From contig JACKCH010000010.1 of assembly GCA_020634115.1 (NCBI GenBank), forward strand, positions 248,001 to 312,000: 64,000 nucleotides of DNA, given 5' to 3'. Below, piece by piece: positions 18,955-27,039 of the stretch. A model generated the notes under the pieces. The model was not told where the DNA came from, made no database searches, and was given only the letters and a program-made list of their open reading frames with translations. Within the stretch, counting starts at the first letter, position 1. The number at the start of each line of letters is the position of its first letter. Both the position numbers and the translations under genes were made by a program. Source of the DNA: Anaerolineaceae bacterium (GTDB lineage Bacteria > Chloroflexota > Anaerolineae > Aggregatilineales > Phototrophicaceae).

Positions 18955-19736
18955 CACTCCTCCCGTCTAGCGGCGCTGTGGCTGCGCAGCAGGTCTTCCA
19001 GGCTAACCGGAGATTCCTGGGATTCATCCACCAGCATTGAACCCGAATCATCGTCCAGCCGGGACTGGCGGCGCAGTAGCTTTTCTCGCCCGCGCAGGGA
19101 AGGTGTCGTCGTAAAGACCAGTGTGCCGAGCAGCAGCCCATCCACCGAAACGCGCAAATCCCAGTCGCCCGTTCCGCTGATGCGCTCATTCATCGCCAAT
19201 GGCAGGTGATGGTCGGCCAGGATGTTAAGCTCACCATCTCGCAGGTAGGTTTTCATTTCATGAACATACTGGGTTTCACCGTCATGGTCGATGATTTCAA
19301 ATCGAATCACAGCTCTGCGGTCAGCTTCTTCGGGTTGGACATGCAGCGTAATATAGGGGCGTACCCCGTCATCATCCAACGAGATACTCCGGGAACGGCG
19401 CATGGTCATGCCTTCGCTGCTGGAATGCAGGCTGATGAGGCCCACGTCCAGCAGGGTGAGTCCGGTAGGGGTATAACTGGTGCGGCGGCGGGCGCGTTCG
19501 GTGGCTTCCCGTGCCTGGGGACTCATCCGCATTCGGGAAAGCGCCGCTTTCGGGGCAGAGTTCAGGATGCGATCCGGTTGAAAATCAATCACGGAGGCGG
19601 CCAGCGCGACCAGGAACATCCCAACCAGAGTCACCATCACCTGCGGCGATGCCGCCCCGGATAACAGCACCATGCCCACCAGGGCAGCCATGATCCCCAG
19701 CCAGACGGTATTTCGTCGTCGTAAGCGCATAAACAA
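18954..19736 (-). CDS. Two-TM membrane protein, first gene of a paralogous pair
   Basis: 260 residues: a TM hairpin near the N-terminus (WLGIMAALVGMVLLSGA and VMVTLVGMFLVALAA, about 12-55), then a beta-rich soluble domain (about 90-210) and an acidic tail (DDDSGSMLVDESQE). It is clearly related to its downstream neighbour, with which it overlaps by the TGATG junction. No enzyme motif, metal site or known domain was recognised. The basic RLRRRN start fits a cytoplasmic N-terminus. Confidence 0.68.
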   Translation of the reverse strand: MFMRLRRRNTVWLGIMAALVGMVLLSGAASPQVMVTLVGMFLVALAASVIDFQPDRILNSAPKAALSRMRMSPQAREATERARRRTSYTPTGLTLLDVGLISLHSSSEGMTMRRSRSISLDDDGVRPYITLHVQPEEADRRAVIRFEIIDHDGETQYVHEMKTYLRDGELNILADHHLPLAMNERISGTGDWDLRVSVDGLLLGTLVFTTTPSLRGREKLLRRQSRLDDDSGSMLVDESQESPVSLEDLLRSHSAARREE

Positions 19737-19845
19737 TCCTTCTTTTTTTGTTGTTCAGCCAGTGGCAGGAATCAAAAAGTTCAGTGGCTGATTCCATTTG
19801 ATTATACGTTAAATTGGGGTCAAAAGTTCTACGAACCGGGTTGGA

Positions 19846-20190
19846 TTAACGCGCTTCCGTGCGGTAGTCGTCGCGTGGCGGCGAAAAACAGTCAATAATC
19901 ACGCAGTCTACCAGGGCGCGGGCACTGTGATGGACGCCGCCAGGGATAGCGTAGCTCTCACCGGGGAGGCAGACATGCACATCGTTACCCACTGTAATTT
20001 CCAGTCGGCCTGAGATGACGTACCCGACCTGGTCATTTTTGTGCTGGTGTTCCGGTACGATAGCGTTACGCTCCAGGAAAAACTCACAGAGCATCGCCTC
20101 GTCGGTGGTCGCCATCGTGCGGCGATGCACGCCGGGCAGCATTTCGACCTGTTCAATATCTTTTGCGGTCACAAAATATCCATCAGCCAT
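19846..20190 (-). CDS. Small cupin-domain protein
   Basis: About 114 residues, starting MADGYFVTAKDIEQ (ATG at 20190; a longer frame reaches 20223). It is a single cupin barrel: motif 1 EHQHKNDQVGYVISGRLEI matches GxxxHxHxxxE-type metal ligands, and motif 2 PGESYAIPGGVHHS supplies the later histidine. Single-domain cupins of this size bind a divalent metal and act in varied roles (sugar epimerase-like, dioxygenase-like or sensing); the ligand is not predictable. It lies downstream of the membrane-protein pair but on a separate unit. Confidence 0.8.
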   Translation of the reverse strand: MADGYFVTAKDIEQVEMLPGVHRRTMATTDEAMLCEFFLERNAIVPEHQHKNDQVGYVISGRLEITVGNDVHVCLPGESYAIPGGVHHSARALVDCVIIDCFSPPRDDYRTEAR

Positions 20191-20368
20191 GCCACATCTA
20201 CCCCTCTGCTGGTCTGGCAGCAAACTCTCCCCTGTATCCTGTCGTAATTATGCTGCGTTCCGGTGCAGGTGTCCAGTAGACCACCCGTGACCAACATCAT
20301 TCGGAAGTGGGATAGTTGTCTAGTGATGCCATCATCTTATAGGGGGATGTTACCACCGCCCCGTTTTT

Positions 20369-20460
20369 CTATCTATCATACATCACAGCGGCGGCCTCGG
20401 CAGGTGCGTCGCTCCTGTTTTCTGTGTCTGGGATGTTTCGGGTGGTGATGACGTGTTCAC
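20369..20460 (-). pseudogene. Decayed 3' end of a second MFS exporter gene
   Basis: In the minus frame ending at the TAG at 20369-20371 this stretch encodes ITTRNIPDTENRSDAPAEAA followed by AVMYDR and stop. The last residues of the intact MFS gene at 21021 read MTTNSPETENMSGTPAEAAA then VVYDR and stop. Similarity continues past the stop codon (both followed by ACCACC/CCCGTT-type sequence on the plus strand). Nothing upstream in this frame resembles the rest of an MFS protein, so only the tail of a former tandem copy remains. The surrounding gap (20191-20529) holds no other gene. Confidence 0.72.
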
Positions 20461-20529
20461 CGTCAATCAACAATCAAGATGTAGGTAGTATCGTCTCTTA
20501 TATCGAGGAAATGTCTTGATCTGGAACAC

Positions 20530-20892
20530 TCATATTTTGAGTGATCTTCGTTTACGCAAGATAATATTTGCCTCGTCCGCTGCCAGATGCATACAGGTAA
20601 AGGCAATATATTCTTTGCTAAAATCGGGACCTTCGGCTTCTGGACCAGCGAGCCATTCGTCTAATAACGCTGTGATATAAGATCTAGCCCTGCTTATTAG
20701 ATCCTCGAGTTCCTTGTCCGACGCCCTACGAAGGATGCAGTATCGCAAACCATCTTCAGATACTCCCCATCTTTCGGCCATCGGGATCAGTATACGAAAC
20801 TTCTCTGGCACCTTTTCAGGGTCAATTGGAACCGGAATGGCCTGGGCAATAAGTTTGTCCATCAGTTCCTCAAATTCTTTGTCGTCAGACAT
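20530..20892 (-). CDS. Small soluble protein of unknown function
   Basis: 120 residues, acidic and mainly helical (MSDDKEFEELMDKLIAQAIP at the start, a charged RKRRSLKI end). No family recognised. GGGAGAG lies upstream of the ATG. Its position is notable: it sits between the intact MFS gene and the decayed MFS tail, so it may have arrived with, or replaced, the lost copy. No signal peptide, TM helix or metal motif. Confidence 0.55.
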   Translation of the reverse strand: MSDDKEFEELMDKLIAQAIPVPIDPEKVPEKFRILIPMAERWGVSEDGLRYCILRRASDKELEDLISRARSYITALLDEWLAGPEAEGPDFSKEYIAFTCMHLAADEANIILRKRRSLKI

Positions 20893-21020
20893 CTTCGGAA
20901 CTCTCCCTTACTTGAGATGAACTTGAACTTGCCCCAGTTTGGTGGAGGAAAACCGAAGAGACAGGTACACTGAATTGGGGAGAGGTGGCGGGAGTTCTGT
21001 CTCGCCACCACCCCGTTCAT

Positions 21021-22400
21021 CTATCTATCATATACCACAGCGGCGGCCTCGGCAGGTGTGCCGCTCATGTTTTCCGTTTCCGGGCTGTTTGTAGTCATGG
21101 GTACATAGTCTGGTATATTCCGTTCCAGGTGGCGGACTGTCGGAATCGCGTAGACGACCAACGTCGTCAGGACAATCAACACCCCGCCGATGACCATAAT
21201 CAGCCCCATGCCCGCTCCGGCACTGTTCCCCACCAGTGGTGCGATAGTTCCCCACCCCGGTTGCGCGACAGCCGGTTCAAACATGTTGTCCGCCAACGGC
21301 CCGACCAGCAAATACGCCAACGGCATCAACAGCATCGCTAACTGGCCGATGACCGCGAAAACCCGCCCCTGAATATCCGGCGCGACTTTGGCCTGGAGCA
21401 GCGACATAAACGTGGCATTGATGATCGAAGTTGGCAGCAGCACCAGAAAAAGCGATGCGCCAATCAGAACAGCGCCCTGACTCATCCCCAGCGTGACCAG
21501 GAACGCTCCCATCACCAGCACACCCGGCAGAATCAGGTGGATACGAGTCCGCACTTTGCCACTTAGCACGCCCAGCAGCACCCCGCCGGTAATCGCGCCC
21601 AGGTTCATCAGGCTGAGGAGGATGCCCAGCGTCGCCTCGCTGCCGGTACGCGCCAGGACGTAGGGAGTCATCAACGCGGCAGACCCACCCACTAGGAAGT
21701 TCAGCAGAGAGATATGCAGCATCAGGATGAAGAGCGGACGCCGTGCCAGCAGATAGCGAAATCCACCGAGCGATTCTTTCCACACTGAGCCGGAAAACGC
21801 CGCGCCCTCTGCCGTTTTCTCCGGGTGGGGGATGTGGACACGTAGCACGACGACCACTGCGACGAGGAACGTGAGCAGATCAATCCCAATCGCGCCGGTT
21901 ACACCCACTGCGCTGTAGATCAACCCGGCAATCGCGGGGGCGATAATCCCGGCAGTGGGGCCGGAAAGCTGCTGGATGGCATTGGCGCGGTCACGCTGCG
22001 AGTCTGGTACGAGCATGGTGACTGAGGACATGAAGGCCGGCCCCTGGAACACGCCGAAAATCGCCTGGATAAACGCCACCCCATACAGGTGCCACAACTG
22101 GAAATTCCCGGAAAGGAAGCTGAACAGCAGCAGAACCGTGCCAACCGCCTGCCCAGCGTCGGAAAGCGCCATCACGTAGCGGCGGTCATAGCGGTCTGCC
22201 AGCACGCCGGACACGCCGGACGCGATGACTTGGGGCAGGATGGCGAAAAACGATACCAGCGCCAGCGGAGTCGCGTCGCCGGTCTGGTTGAACACATAAA
22301 TACCAATCGCCAGCCCACTGATGCGGCTGCCGATTAAAGAAAATACCTGGGTTAAAATCAATGTGTAAAACGTACGCATATTGTGAGATGGCTGCTGCAT
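21021..22400 (-). CDS. MFS transporter, EntS/MFS_3-like exporter
   Basis: A 459-residue inner-membrane secondary transporter of the major facilitator superfamily with about 12 hydrophobic helices. The loop 2-3 signature GVLADRYDRRYVM (about 64-76) matches the MFS motif GxxaDRxdRR. The overall pattern (SLIGSRISGLAIGIYVFNQT at the start, QGPAFMSSVTMLVP in mid-N-half, a long central loop) is that of the MFS_3 group that includes enterobactin exporter EntS and macrolide exporters. The substrate is unknown. ATG at 22400 follows GAGAGGG. A decayed tail of a second copy lies at 20369-20460. Confidence 0.88.
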   Translation of the reverse strand: MQQPSHNMRTFYTLILTQVFSLIGSRISGLAIGIYVFNQTGDATPLALVSFFAILPQVIASGVSGVLADRYDRRYVMALSDAGQAVGTVLLLFSFLSGNFQLWHLYGVAFIQAIFGVFQGPAFMSSVTMLVPDSQRDRANAIQQLSGPTAGIIAPAIAGLIYSAVGVTGAIGIDLLTFLVAVVVVLRVHIPHPEKTAEGAAFSGSVWKESLGGFRYLLARRPLFILMLHISLLNFLVGGSAALMTPYVLARTGSEATLGILLSLMNLGAITGGVLLGVLSGKVRTRIHLILPGVLVMGAFLVTLGMSQGAVLIGASLFLVLLPTSIINATFMSLLQAKVAPDIQGRVFAVIGQLAMLLMPLAYLLVGPLADNMFEPAVAQPGWGTIAPLVGNSAGAGMGLIMVIGGVLIVLTTLVVYAIPTVRHLERNIPDYVPMTTNSPETENMSGTPAEAAAVVYDR

Positions 22401-22498
22401 GGATTTCCCTCTCGCATCCGGGTAAGTCCCCCCTGACGTTACCCTATGTACGCACGGAGCAAGTAAAAGGTTTTAATGCTAGCCGGAAGCCACAACAC

Positions 22499-22524
22499 AA
22501 AAACCCCTCTGGGTGGAGGGGTTT
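22499..22524 (-). terminator. Intrinsic terminator of clpC
   Basis: A 9-bp stem AAACCCCTC (22501-22509) / GAGGGGTTT (22516-22524) with a 6-base loop and a T-run on the minus strand. It starts 23 bases after the clpC stop. Confidence 0.75.
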
Positions 22525-22546
22525 GACAGTCAAAGGGGATGCACGG

Positions 22547-25051
22547 TTAGCCTACGAAATGATCGCTTTCACCGTTGAAGAAGTTATCCTGCGGGATTTG
22601 GGCATAGTCCGTCATAGAGTCCTGCTCGCGGCGGAAAACCAGGTCGCCGTTGAATTCGTCAATCAGCACCAGATCGCCGGGGCGGAAATCGCCCTTGAGC
22701 ATCTGGATACTGAGCGGGTTTTCCACATATCGCTGGAGCGCTCGGCGCAGCGGTCGCGCCCCGAACTGTGGATCGTATCCCTTCTCCGCCAGCCAGCGCC
22801 GCGCCGGTTCGGTCAGGTGGATGCCGATTCCGCCGGTTTCCATCAACCGTTCTGCGATTCCCGCCATTTGCAGGTCCACAATCCGTTCGACTTCCGGCAG
22901 ACTCAGCGGCGAGAAAATAATGATCTCGTCAATCCGGTTTAGGAACTCAGGCCGGAAGGTTTCGCGCATGGCCTTCTCGATTTTCTGGTGATCGGCAACG
23001 GCTTGCTCGTCAGTGGACTGCACGAAGCCCAACACGCCGCCACGCCGGGCGAATTCCGTCCCCAGGTTGCTCGTCATGATGATGACCGCGTTGCGGAAAT
23101 CCACCACGCGTCCCTGACCGTCAGTCAGTCGTCCATCTTCCAGGATTTGTAGCAGTGCATTCCAGACATCCGGGTGGGCTTTTTCGATTTCGTCAAACAG
23201 GATGACGCGATAGGGACGGCGGCGCACGGCTTCCGTGAGTTGGCCGCCTTCTTCGTAGCCCACGTACCCTGGCGGCGCACCGAACAAGCGGCTGACGGTA
23301 TGCTGTTCGCGGTACTCGCTCATGTCAATGCGTACCAGCGCCTCATCATCGTCAAACATGAACTCGGCCAGTGCCTTCGCCAGTTCAGTTTTGCCGACAC
23401 CGCTCGACCCCAGGAAGATGAATGACCCGATGGGGCGTTTGGGGTCTTTCAGGCCGCTGCGGGAACGGCGAATCGCGTGGGCGATGGCGACCACCGCCGC
23501 GTCCTGACCGATAATGCGCTGGTGCAGCGCGTCCTCCATGCGGAGCAGTTTCTCGCTCTCCGTTTCCAGCATCTGCGTAACCGGAATCCCCGTCCACTGG
23601 GCGACGACCCCGGCAATATCGTCGGTATCCACCACTTCATCCAGCGTGTGTTCCTGTTGCCAGATGGCGCGTTCCTGTTCGTAATCCTGTTCCAGTTGCA
23701 GGCGCTGCATCTTGAAATCGGCGGCGCGTTCGTATTCGCGGGCCATCCCAGCGGCCTCTTCTTCCGTCATCAGGCGATCCAGCGCGCCCTTCATTTCCTT
23801 CAGGCGGGGCGGCATGGAGTAGAGCGCCACGCGCAGCTTGGCCGCCGCTTCATCCAGCAGGTCAATCGCCTTATCGGGCAGCCGCCGTTCGGTCACATAG
23901 CGGGCAGCTAACCGGGCGGCGGCTTCAATCGCTTCGTCGGCAATCGTGACTTTGTGATGCGCCTCGTAGCGGTCACGCAGGCCGTAGAGCATCTCAATCG
24001 TATCTTCGATGCTTGGCTCTTCCACGTAGACCGGGGCAAACCGGCGATCTAACGCGCTGTCCTTTTCGATGTACTGACGGTATTCATCCAGCGTGGTCGC
24101 GCCCACGCATTGCAGTTCGCCACGTGCCAGCGCCGGTTTCATCATGTTCCCGGCGTCCAGCGCGCCCTGCGCCGCGCCTGCGCCGACGACCTGGTGCAGT
24201 TCGTCAATGAACAGGATAATTTCGCCTTCTGCCCGCTGAATCTCCTCAATCGAGGCTTTCAGGCGTTCCTCAAACTCACCCCGGAAGCGGCTGCCCGCCA
24301 GCATCCCACCCAGGTCGAGGCTGACGACGCGCTTGCCATGCAGAATTTCCGGCACGTCGCCGCTGGCGATCTTCTGCGCCAGTCCTTCGACAATCGCGGT
24401 CTTACCGACACCCGCTTCACCAATCAATACCGGGTTATTCTTGGTGCGGCGGCTCAACACCTGAATCACGCGCAGAATTTCGGCGTCGCGCCCGATCACC
24501 GGGTCGAGTTTGCCTTCCAGCGCCATACGGGTCAGGTCGCGGCTGTATTTTTCGAGAGTCTGATAGCGCGATTCGGCCTGCGGGTCGGTCACACGCTGTC
24601 CACCGCGCACCTCTTTAATGGCGTCCACTACCCGGTCACGGGTGACTCCGGCATCCGCCAGGATTTTCGCGGTGGCCGTGCCGCGCTCGTTGAGAATCGC
24701 CAGGAAAATATGCTCGGTGGAGATGTACTCGTCGCGCAGACGGTTGGCCTCTTCGTTGGCGACATCAATCACCCGTTTGGCGCGGGGCGTGATGAAGAAC
24801 TGGCCCGCGCCCTGGCCGTAGATGGCGGCCTTCGCGCCGGTACGCAGCACTTCGTCCAACCGGGAGCGCATCAGGTTCACGTCCACCGTCAGGCGTTCGA
24901 GAATCATGGGAATCACGCCGTCGGTTTGTTCCAACAGCGCCAATAAAATGTGTTCTGTGTCAACCTGGTTATGGCCGTACCGCTGCAAGATTTCATAGGC
25001 ACGCTGGGCGGCATCTTGAGCGCGTTCGGTAAACCGTTCAAATCGCATCAT
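22547..25051 (-). CDS. clpC: Clp AAA+ ATP-binding subunit, ClpC type
   Basis: An 834-residue class I Hsp100 unfoldase. It has a repeated Clp_N domain (about 5-145), AAA-1 (Walker A GEAGVGKT 211-218, Walker B IILFIDE), a UVR-like middle segment (about 430-455, AREYERAADFKMQRL) and AAA-2 (Walker A GSSGVGKT 548-555, ILFDEIEKAHPD), with a C-terminal ClpB_D2-small domain. LGF at 674-676 fits the ClpP-docking loop position, and the middle domain is short, so ClpC is favoured over the disaggregase ClpB. It unfolds substrates for ClpP; no clpP, mcsA/mcsB or ctsR lies nearby. Starts ATGATG after AAGGA. Terminator at 22499-22524. Confidence 0.92.
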   Translation of the reverse strand: MMRFERFTERAQDAAQRAYEILQRYGHNQVDTEHILLALLEQTDGVIPMILERLTVDVNLMRSRLDEVLRTGAKAAIYGQGAGQFFITPRAKRVIDVANEEANRLRDEYISTEHIFLAILNERGTATAKILADAGVTRDRVVDAIKEVRGGQRVTDPQAESRYQTLEKYSRDLTRMALEGKLDPVIGRDAEILRVIQVLSRRTKNNPVLIGEAGVGKTAIVEGLAQKIASGDVPEILHGKRVVSLDLGGMLAGSRFRGEFEERLKASIEEIQRAEGEIILFIDELHQVVGAGAAQGALDAGNMMKPALARGELQCVGATTLDEYRQYIEKDSALDRRFAPVYVEEPSIEDTIEMLYGLRDRYEAHHKVTIADEAIEAAARLAARYVTERRLPDKAIDLLDEAAAKLRVALYSMPPRLKEMKGALDRLMTEEEAAGMAREYERAADFKMQRLQLEQDYEQERAIWQQEHTLDEVVDTDDIAGVVAQWTGIPVTQMLETESEKLLRMEDALHQRIIGQDAAVVAIAHAIRRSRSGLKDPKRPIGSFIFLGSSGVGKTELAKALAEFMFDDDEALVRIDMSEYREQHTVSRLFGAPPGYVGYEEGGQLTEAVRRRPYRVILFDEIEKAHPDVWNALLQILEDGRLTDGQGRVVDFRNAVIIMTSNLGTEFARRGGVLGFVQSTDEQAVADHQKIEKAMRETFRPEFLNRIDEIIIFSPLSLPEVERIVDLQMAGIAERLMETGGIGIHLTEPARRWLAEKGYDPQFGARPLRRALQRYVENPLSIQMLKGDFRPGDLVLIDEFNGDLVFRREQDSMTDYAQIPQDNFFNGESDHFVG

Positions 25052-25110
25052 CAGGGTTTATCCTTCACCGTATTCCGTGCGCCAGTAGTCAGTCCATTTG
25101 TACTTCGCTT

Positions 25111-25233
25111 CTTGACCTCACCCCTACTCGCTGCGCTCATTTTCCCCTCTTCACAGTGGTGACTGAGACGGAGACGTATGTCCCCTCAAAGGAAGGGAGG
25201 GAGAACCACAGGTTCGGAAGGGGTGAGGTCAAG
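25111..25233. repeat. Inverted-repeat element between clpC and the TPR gene
   Basis: A perfect 15-bp inverted repeat, CTTGACCTCACCCCT at 25111-25125 and its complement at 25219-25233, encloses 93 bases containing CCCCTC...AGGGAGGG half-palindromes. It is a 123-base non-coding cassette with no open frame of note, resembling a small non-autonomous palindromic element. Confidence 0.6.
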
Positions 25234-25707
25234 TGTCATTACTCATCATCATTGTACCGGATTTTGCCAATGTCTGCGGGTGGCGGCGGGCCGCAAGCGG
25301 GGGAAGCAACAGCAGTGGCTCGATGGCCGGTAAGCACCTCTTTACTATAGCCGGGCTGTATCAGAATCGCGTATATGGATTGCAAAGATGGGATTAGAGC
25401 GTGGGGGGCAAGGTTTTCAGGGGTAGGTATAGAATCCCTATCATTAGAGCAGGCCATCTGCCGAGCATTGAAATGCCCGGCAAGACTTTGCAAACCGGAC
25501 GCCCCGTTGGTTGTCCCTACGGGGTTCGGGGTGTAGGGTAGCCAGAGTCCCTTTCAGCGGACTTGGTTTTTCGTTAGCCGGGGGATTTATCCCTCGGCGC
25601 GTAAGCTGTGCGCCAATTCCTCGACAGGGTTATAAAAAGCGTTATTATCATGTAAGGTCGTTCTGATAATAAGCAGAATGGGCTTTGACCATAAAAGGAT
25701 ACAGGTG
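25234..25707. other. Intergenic region with short palindromes
   Basis: No gene supported. It holds several short repeat-like hairpins: AGTCC...GGACT around 25551-25563, and GCCGGGGGAT...ATCCCTCGGC around 25577-25600. CCCTAC...GTAGGG halves occur at about 25516-25540. These are of the kind scattered through this window. The promoter of the TPR gene must lie near the right end. Confidence 0.45.
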
Positions 25708-26979
25708 ATGAAGACACGACGATGGTTATTCACCGGATTATTGGTATTAGCAATGATGTCCTGGGCATCCTCTGCTGGTGCGCAGGGCAGCGCCACACCA
25801 ATCCCCACCCCACTACCTCCCGCACTGACACAGGCAGCGTTAGATGAACAGGTGATTGCTGATGAAATCAATGTGATTCTTGATGCTGCTGCCGACGACC
25901 CGGAGGAACTGATCCCGCAGTTGGATGCACTGGTCGAGGAATACCCCGGTTCTCCGTTGGTGTACAAAGCTCATGGGGATGCTTACAATGCGCTGGGAGA
26001 GTACGAACAGGCCATCGCATATTTCACGCAAGCTATTGCAATTGACCCCGAACTTGTGGAGGCCTATACCGATCGTGGGATTGCTTATGCTGACCAGGAA
26101 AAATACGATTTAGCAATAGCGGACTTCAACCAGGCCATCGTGCTTGACCCAGAATCTGCTGCGCCTTATGCCAATCGCGGATTGGCGTATGAAAAACTGG
26201 GAGACTACGAGCAAGCCATGGCGGACTTCACGCGGGCCATCGTGCTTGACCCGGAGCTAGCTAATGCCTATGTGGGTCGTGGAGCTGCCTACTATAACCA
26301 AGGCGAGTACGAGCAGGCAATAGCGAACTATAATCGAGCCATTGCCCTTGATCCGAACTATGCGAAAGCTTACTACAATCGCGGAGTCGCTTACTATAAC
26401 CAAGGCGAGTACGAGCAGGCAATAGCGAACTATAATCGAGCCATTACCCTTGATCCAAACTATGCGAAAGCTTACTACAATCGTGGACTGGTTTACGGCA
26501 GCGAGGGAGAATATGAGCGGGCGATAGCAGATTTCGATCATGTCATCGTACTTGACCCTGAAATCGTGGATGCTTATATCAATCGTGGAAGTGTTTATGC
26601 TAATCAAAGGAATTATGAGCAGGCGATAGCAGATTACGGCCAAGCCATCGTGCTTGACCCGGAATCTGCGTTGGCCTACTACAATCGCGGGCTGGCTTAT
26701 GTTTATAAGGGTGAGTACGAACAGGCCATAGCGGACTATACCCAGGCCATCACTCTCAATCCTGACCCTGAGAATGCCTACTACAATCGCGGGATTGCAT
26801 ATGTGTTGTTGGGGAATAATGAGGCTGATTCTAGCTTGCAAGTCCAGTATTTTCAGTCGGCATTATCCGACTTACAGCACGCAGAAACATTAGGGACAGT
26901 CTTGTCGCCCGATATTCAGGACGTAATGGCGCAGATTGAGGCCATACTACCTGCGCCGACCCCCACGCCGGGGTCGTGA
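25708..26979 (+). CDS. Secreted TPR-repeat protein
   Basis: About 423 residues from ATG 25708 (MKTRRWLFTGLLVLAMMSWA), which has AAAAGGATA upstream. A signal peptide ends near SSAGAQG. A Pro/Thr-rich stretch is followed by about nine 34-residue TPR units (consensus AYYNRGxAYxxxGEYEQAIA then a P-type turn), and the tail ends in PAPTPTPGS. TPRs form protein-binding superhelices; the signal peptide and Thr/Pro tails suggest a cell-surface or periplasmic scaffold. Two consecutive units are almost identical at DNA level (26293-26496). No partner is identifiable from context. Confidence 0.85.
   Translation: MKTRRWLFTGLLVLAMMSWASSAGAQGSATPIPTPLPPALTQAALDEQVIADEINVILDAAADDPEELIPQLDALVEEYPGSPLVYKAHGDAYNALGEYEQAIAYFTQAIAIDPELVEAYTDRGIAYADQEKYDLAIADFNQAIVLDPESAAPYANRGLAYEKLGDYEQAMADFTRAIVLDPELANAYVGRGAAYYNQGEYEQAIANYNRAIALDPNYAKAYYNRGVAYYNQGEYEQAIANYNRAITLDPNYAKAYYNRGLVYGSEGEYERAIADFDHVIVLDPEIVDAYINRGSVYANQRNYEQAIADYGQAIVLDPESALAYYNRGLAYVYKGEYEQAIADYTQAITLNPDPENAYYNRGIAYVLLGNNEADSSLQVQYFQSALSDLQHAETLGTVLSPDIQDVMAQIEAILPAPTPTPGS
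26293..26496 (+). repeat. Recent 102-bp tandem duplication within the TPR gene
   Basis: Copies at 26293-26394 and 26395-26496 each encode one 34-residue TPR (starting YNQGEYEQAIANYNRAI) and differ at only a handful of bases, whereas other TPR units in the gene are diverged. Signature of recent repeat expansion. Confidence 0.8.
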
Positions 26980-26986
26980 AACACGG

Positions 26987-27012
26987 CGGGGAGGGCATGT
27001 TGACCCTCCCCG
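26987..27012. terminator. Putative hairpin terminator between convergent genes
   Basis: A 9-bp stem CGGGGAGGG / CCCTCCCCG with an 8-base loop sits between the TPR gene and the convergent VWA lipoprotein gene. No strong T-run, so efficiency is uncertain. Confidence 0.4.
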
Positions 27013-27039
27013 GTAATGAATGACGAAGATGTGCCGCGT

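Noticed and set aside
24110..24946. Plus-strand open frame opposite clpC
   Set aside because: Antisense to conserved Clp_N and AAA-1 domains; no ribosome site or family signal.
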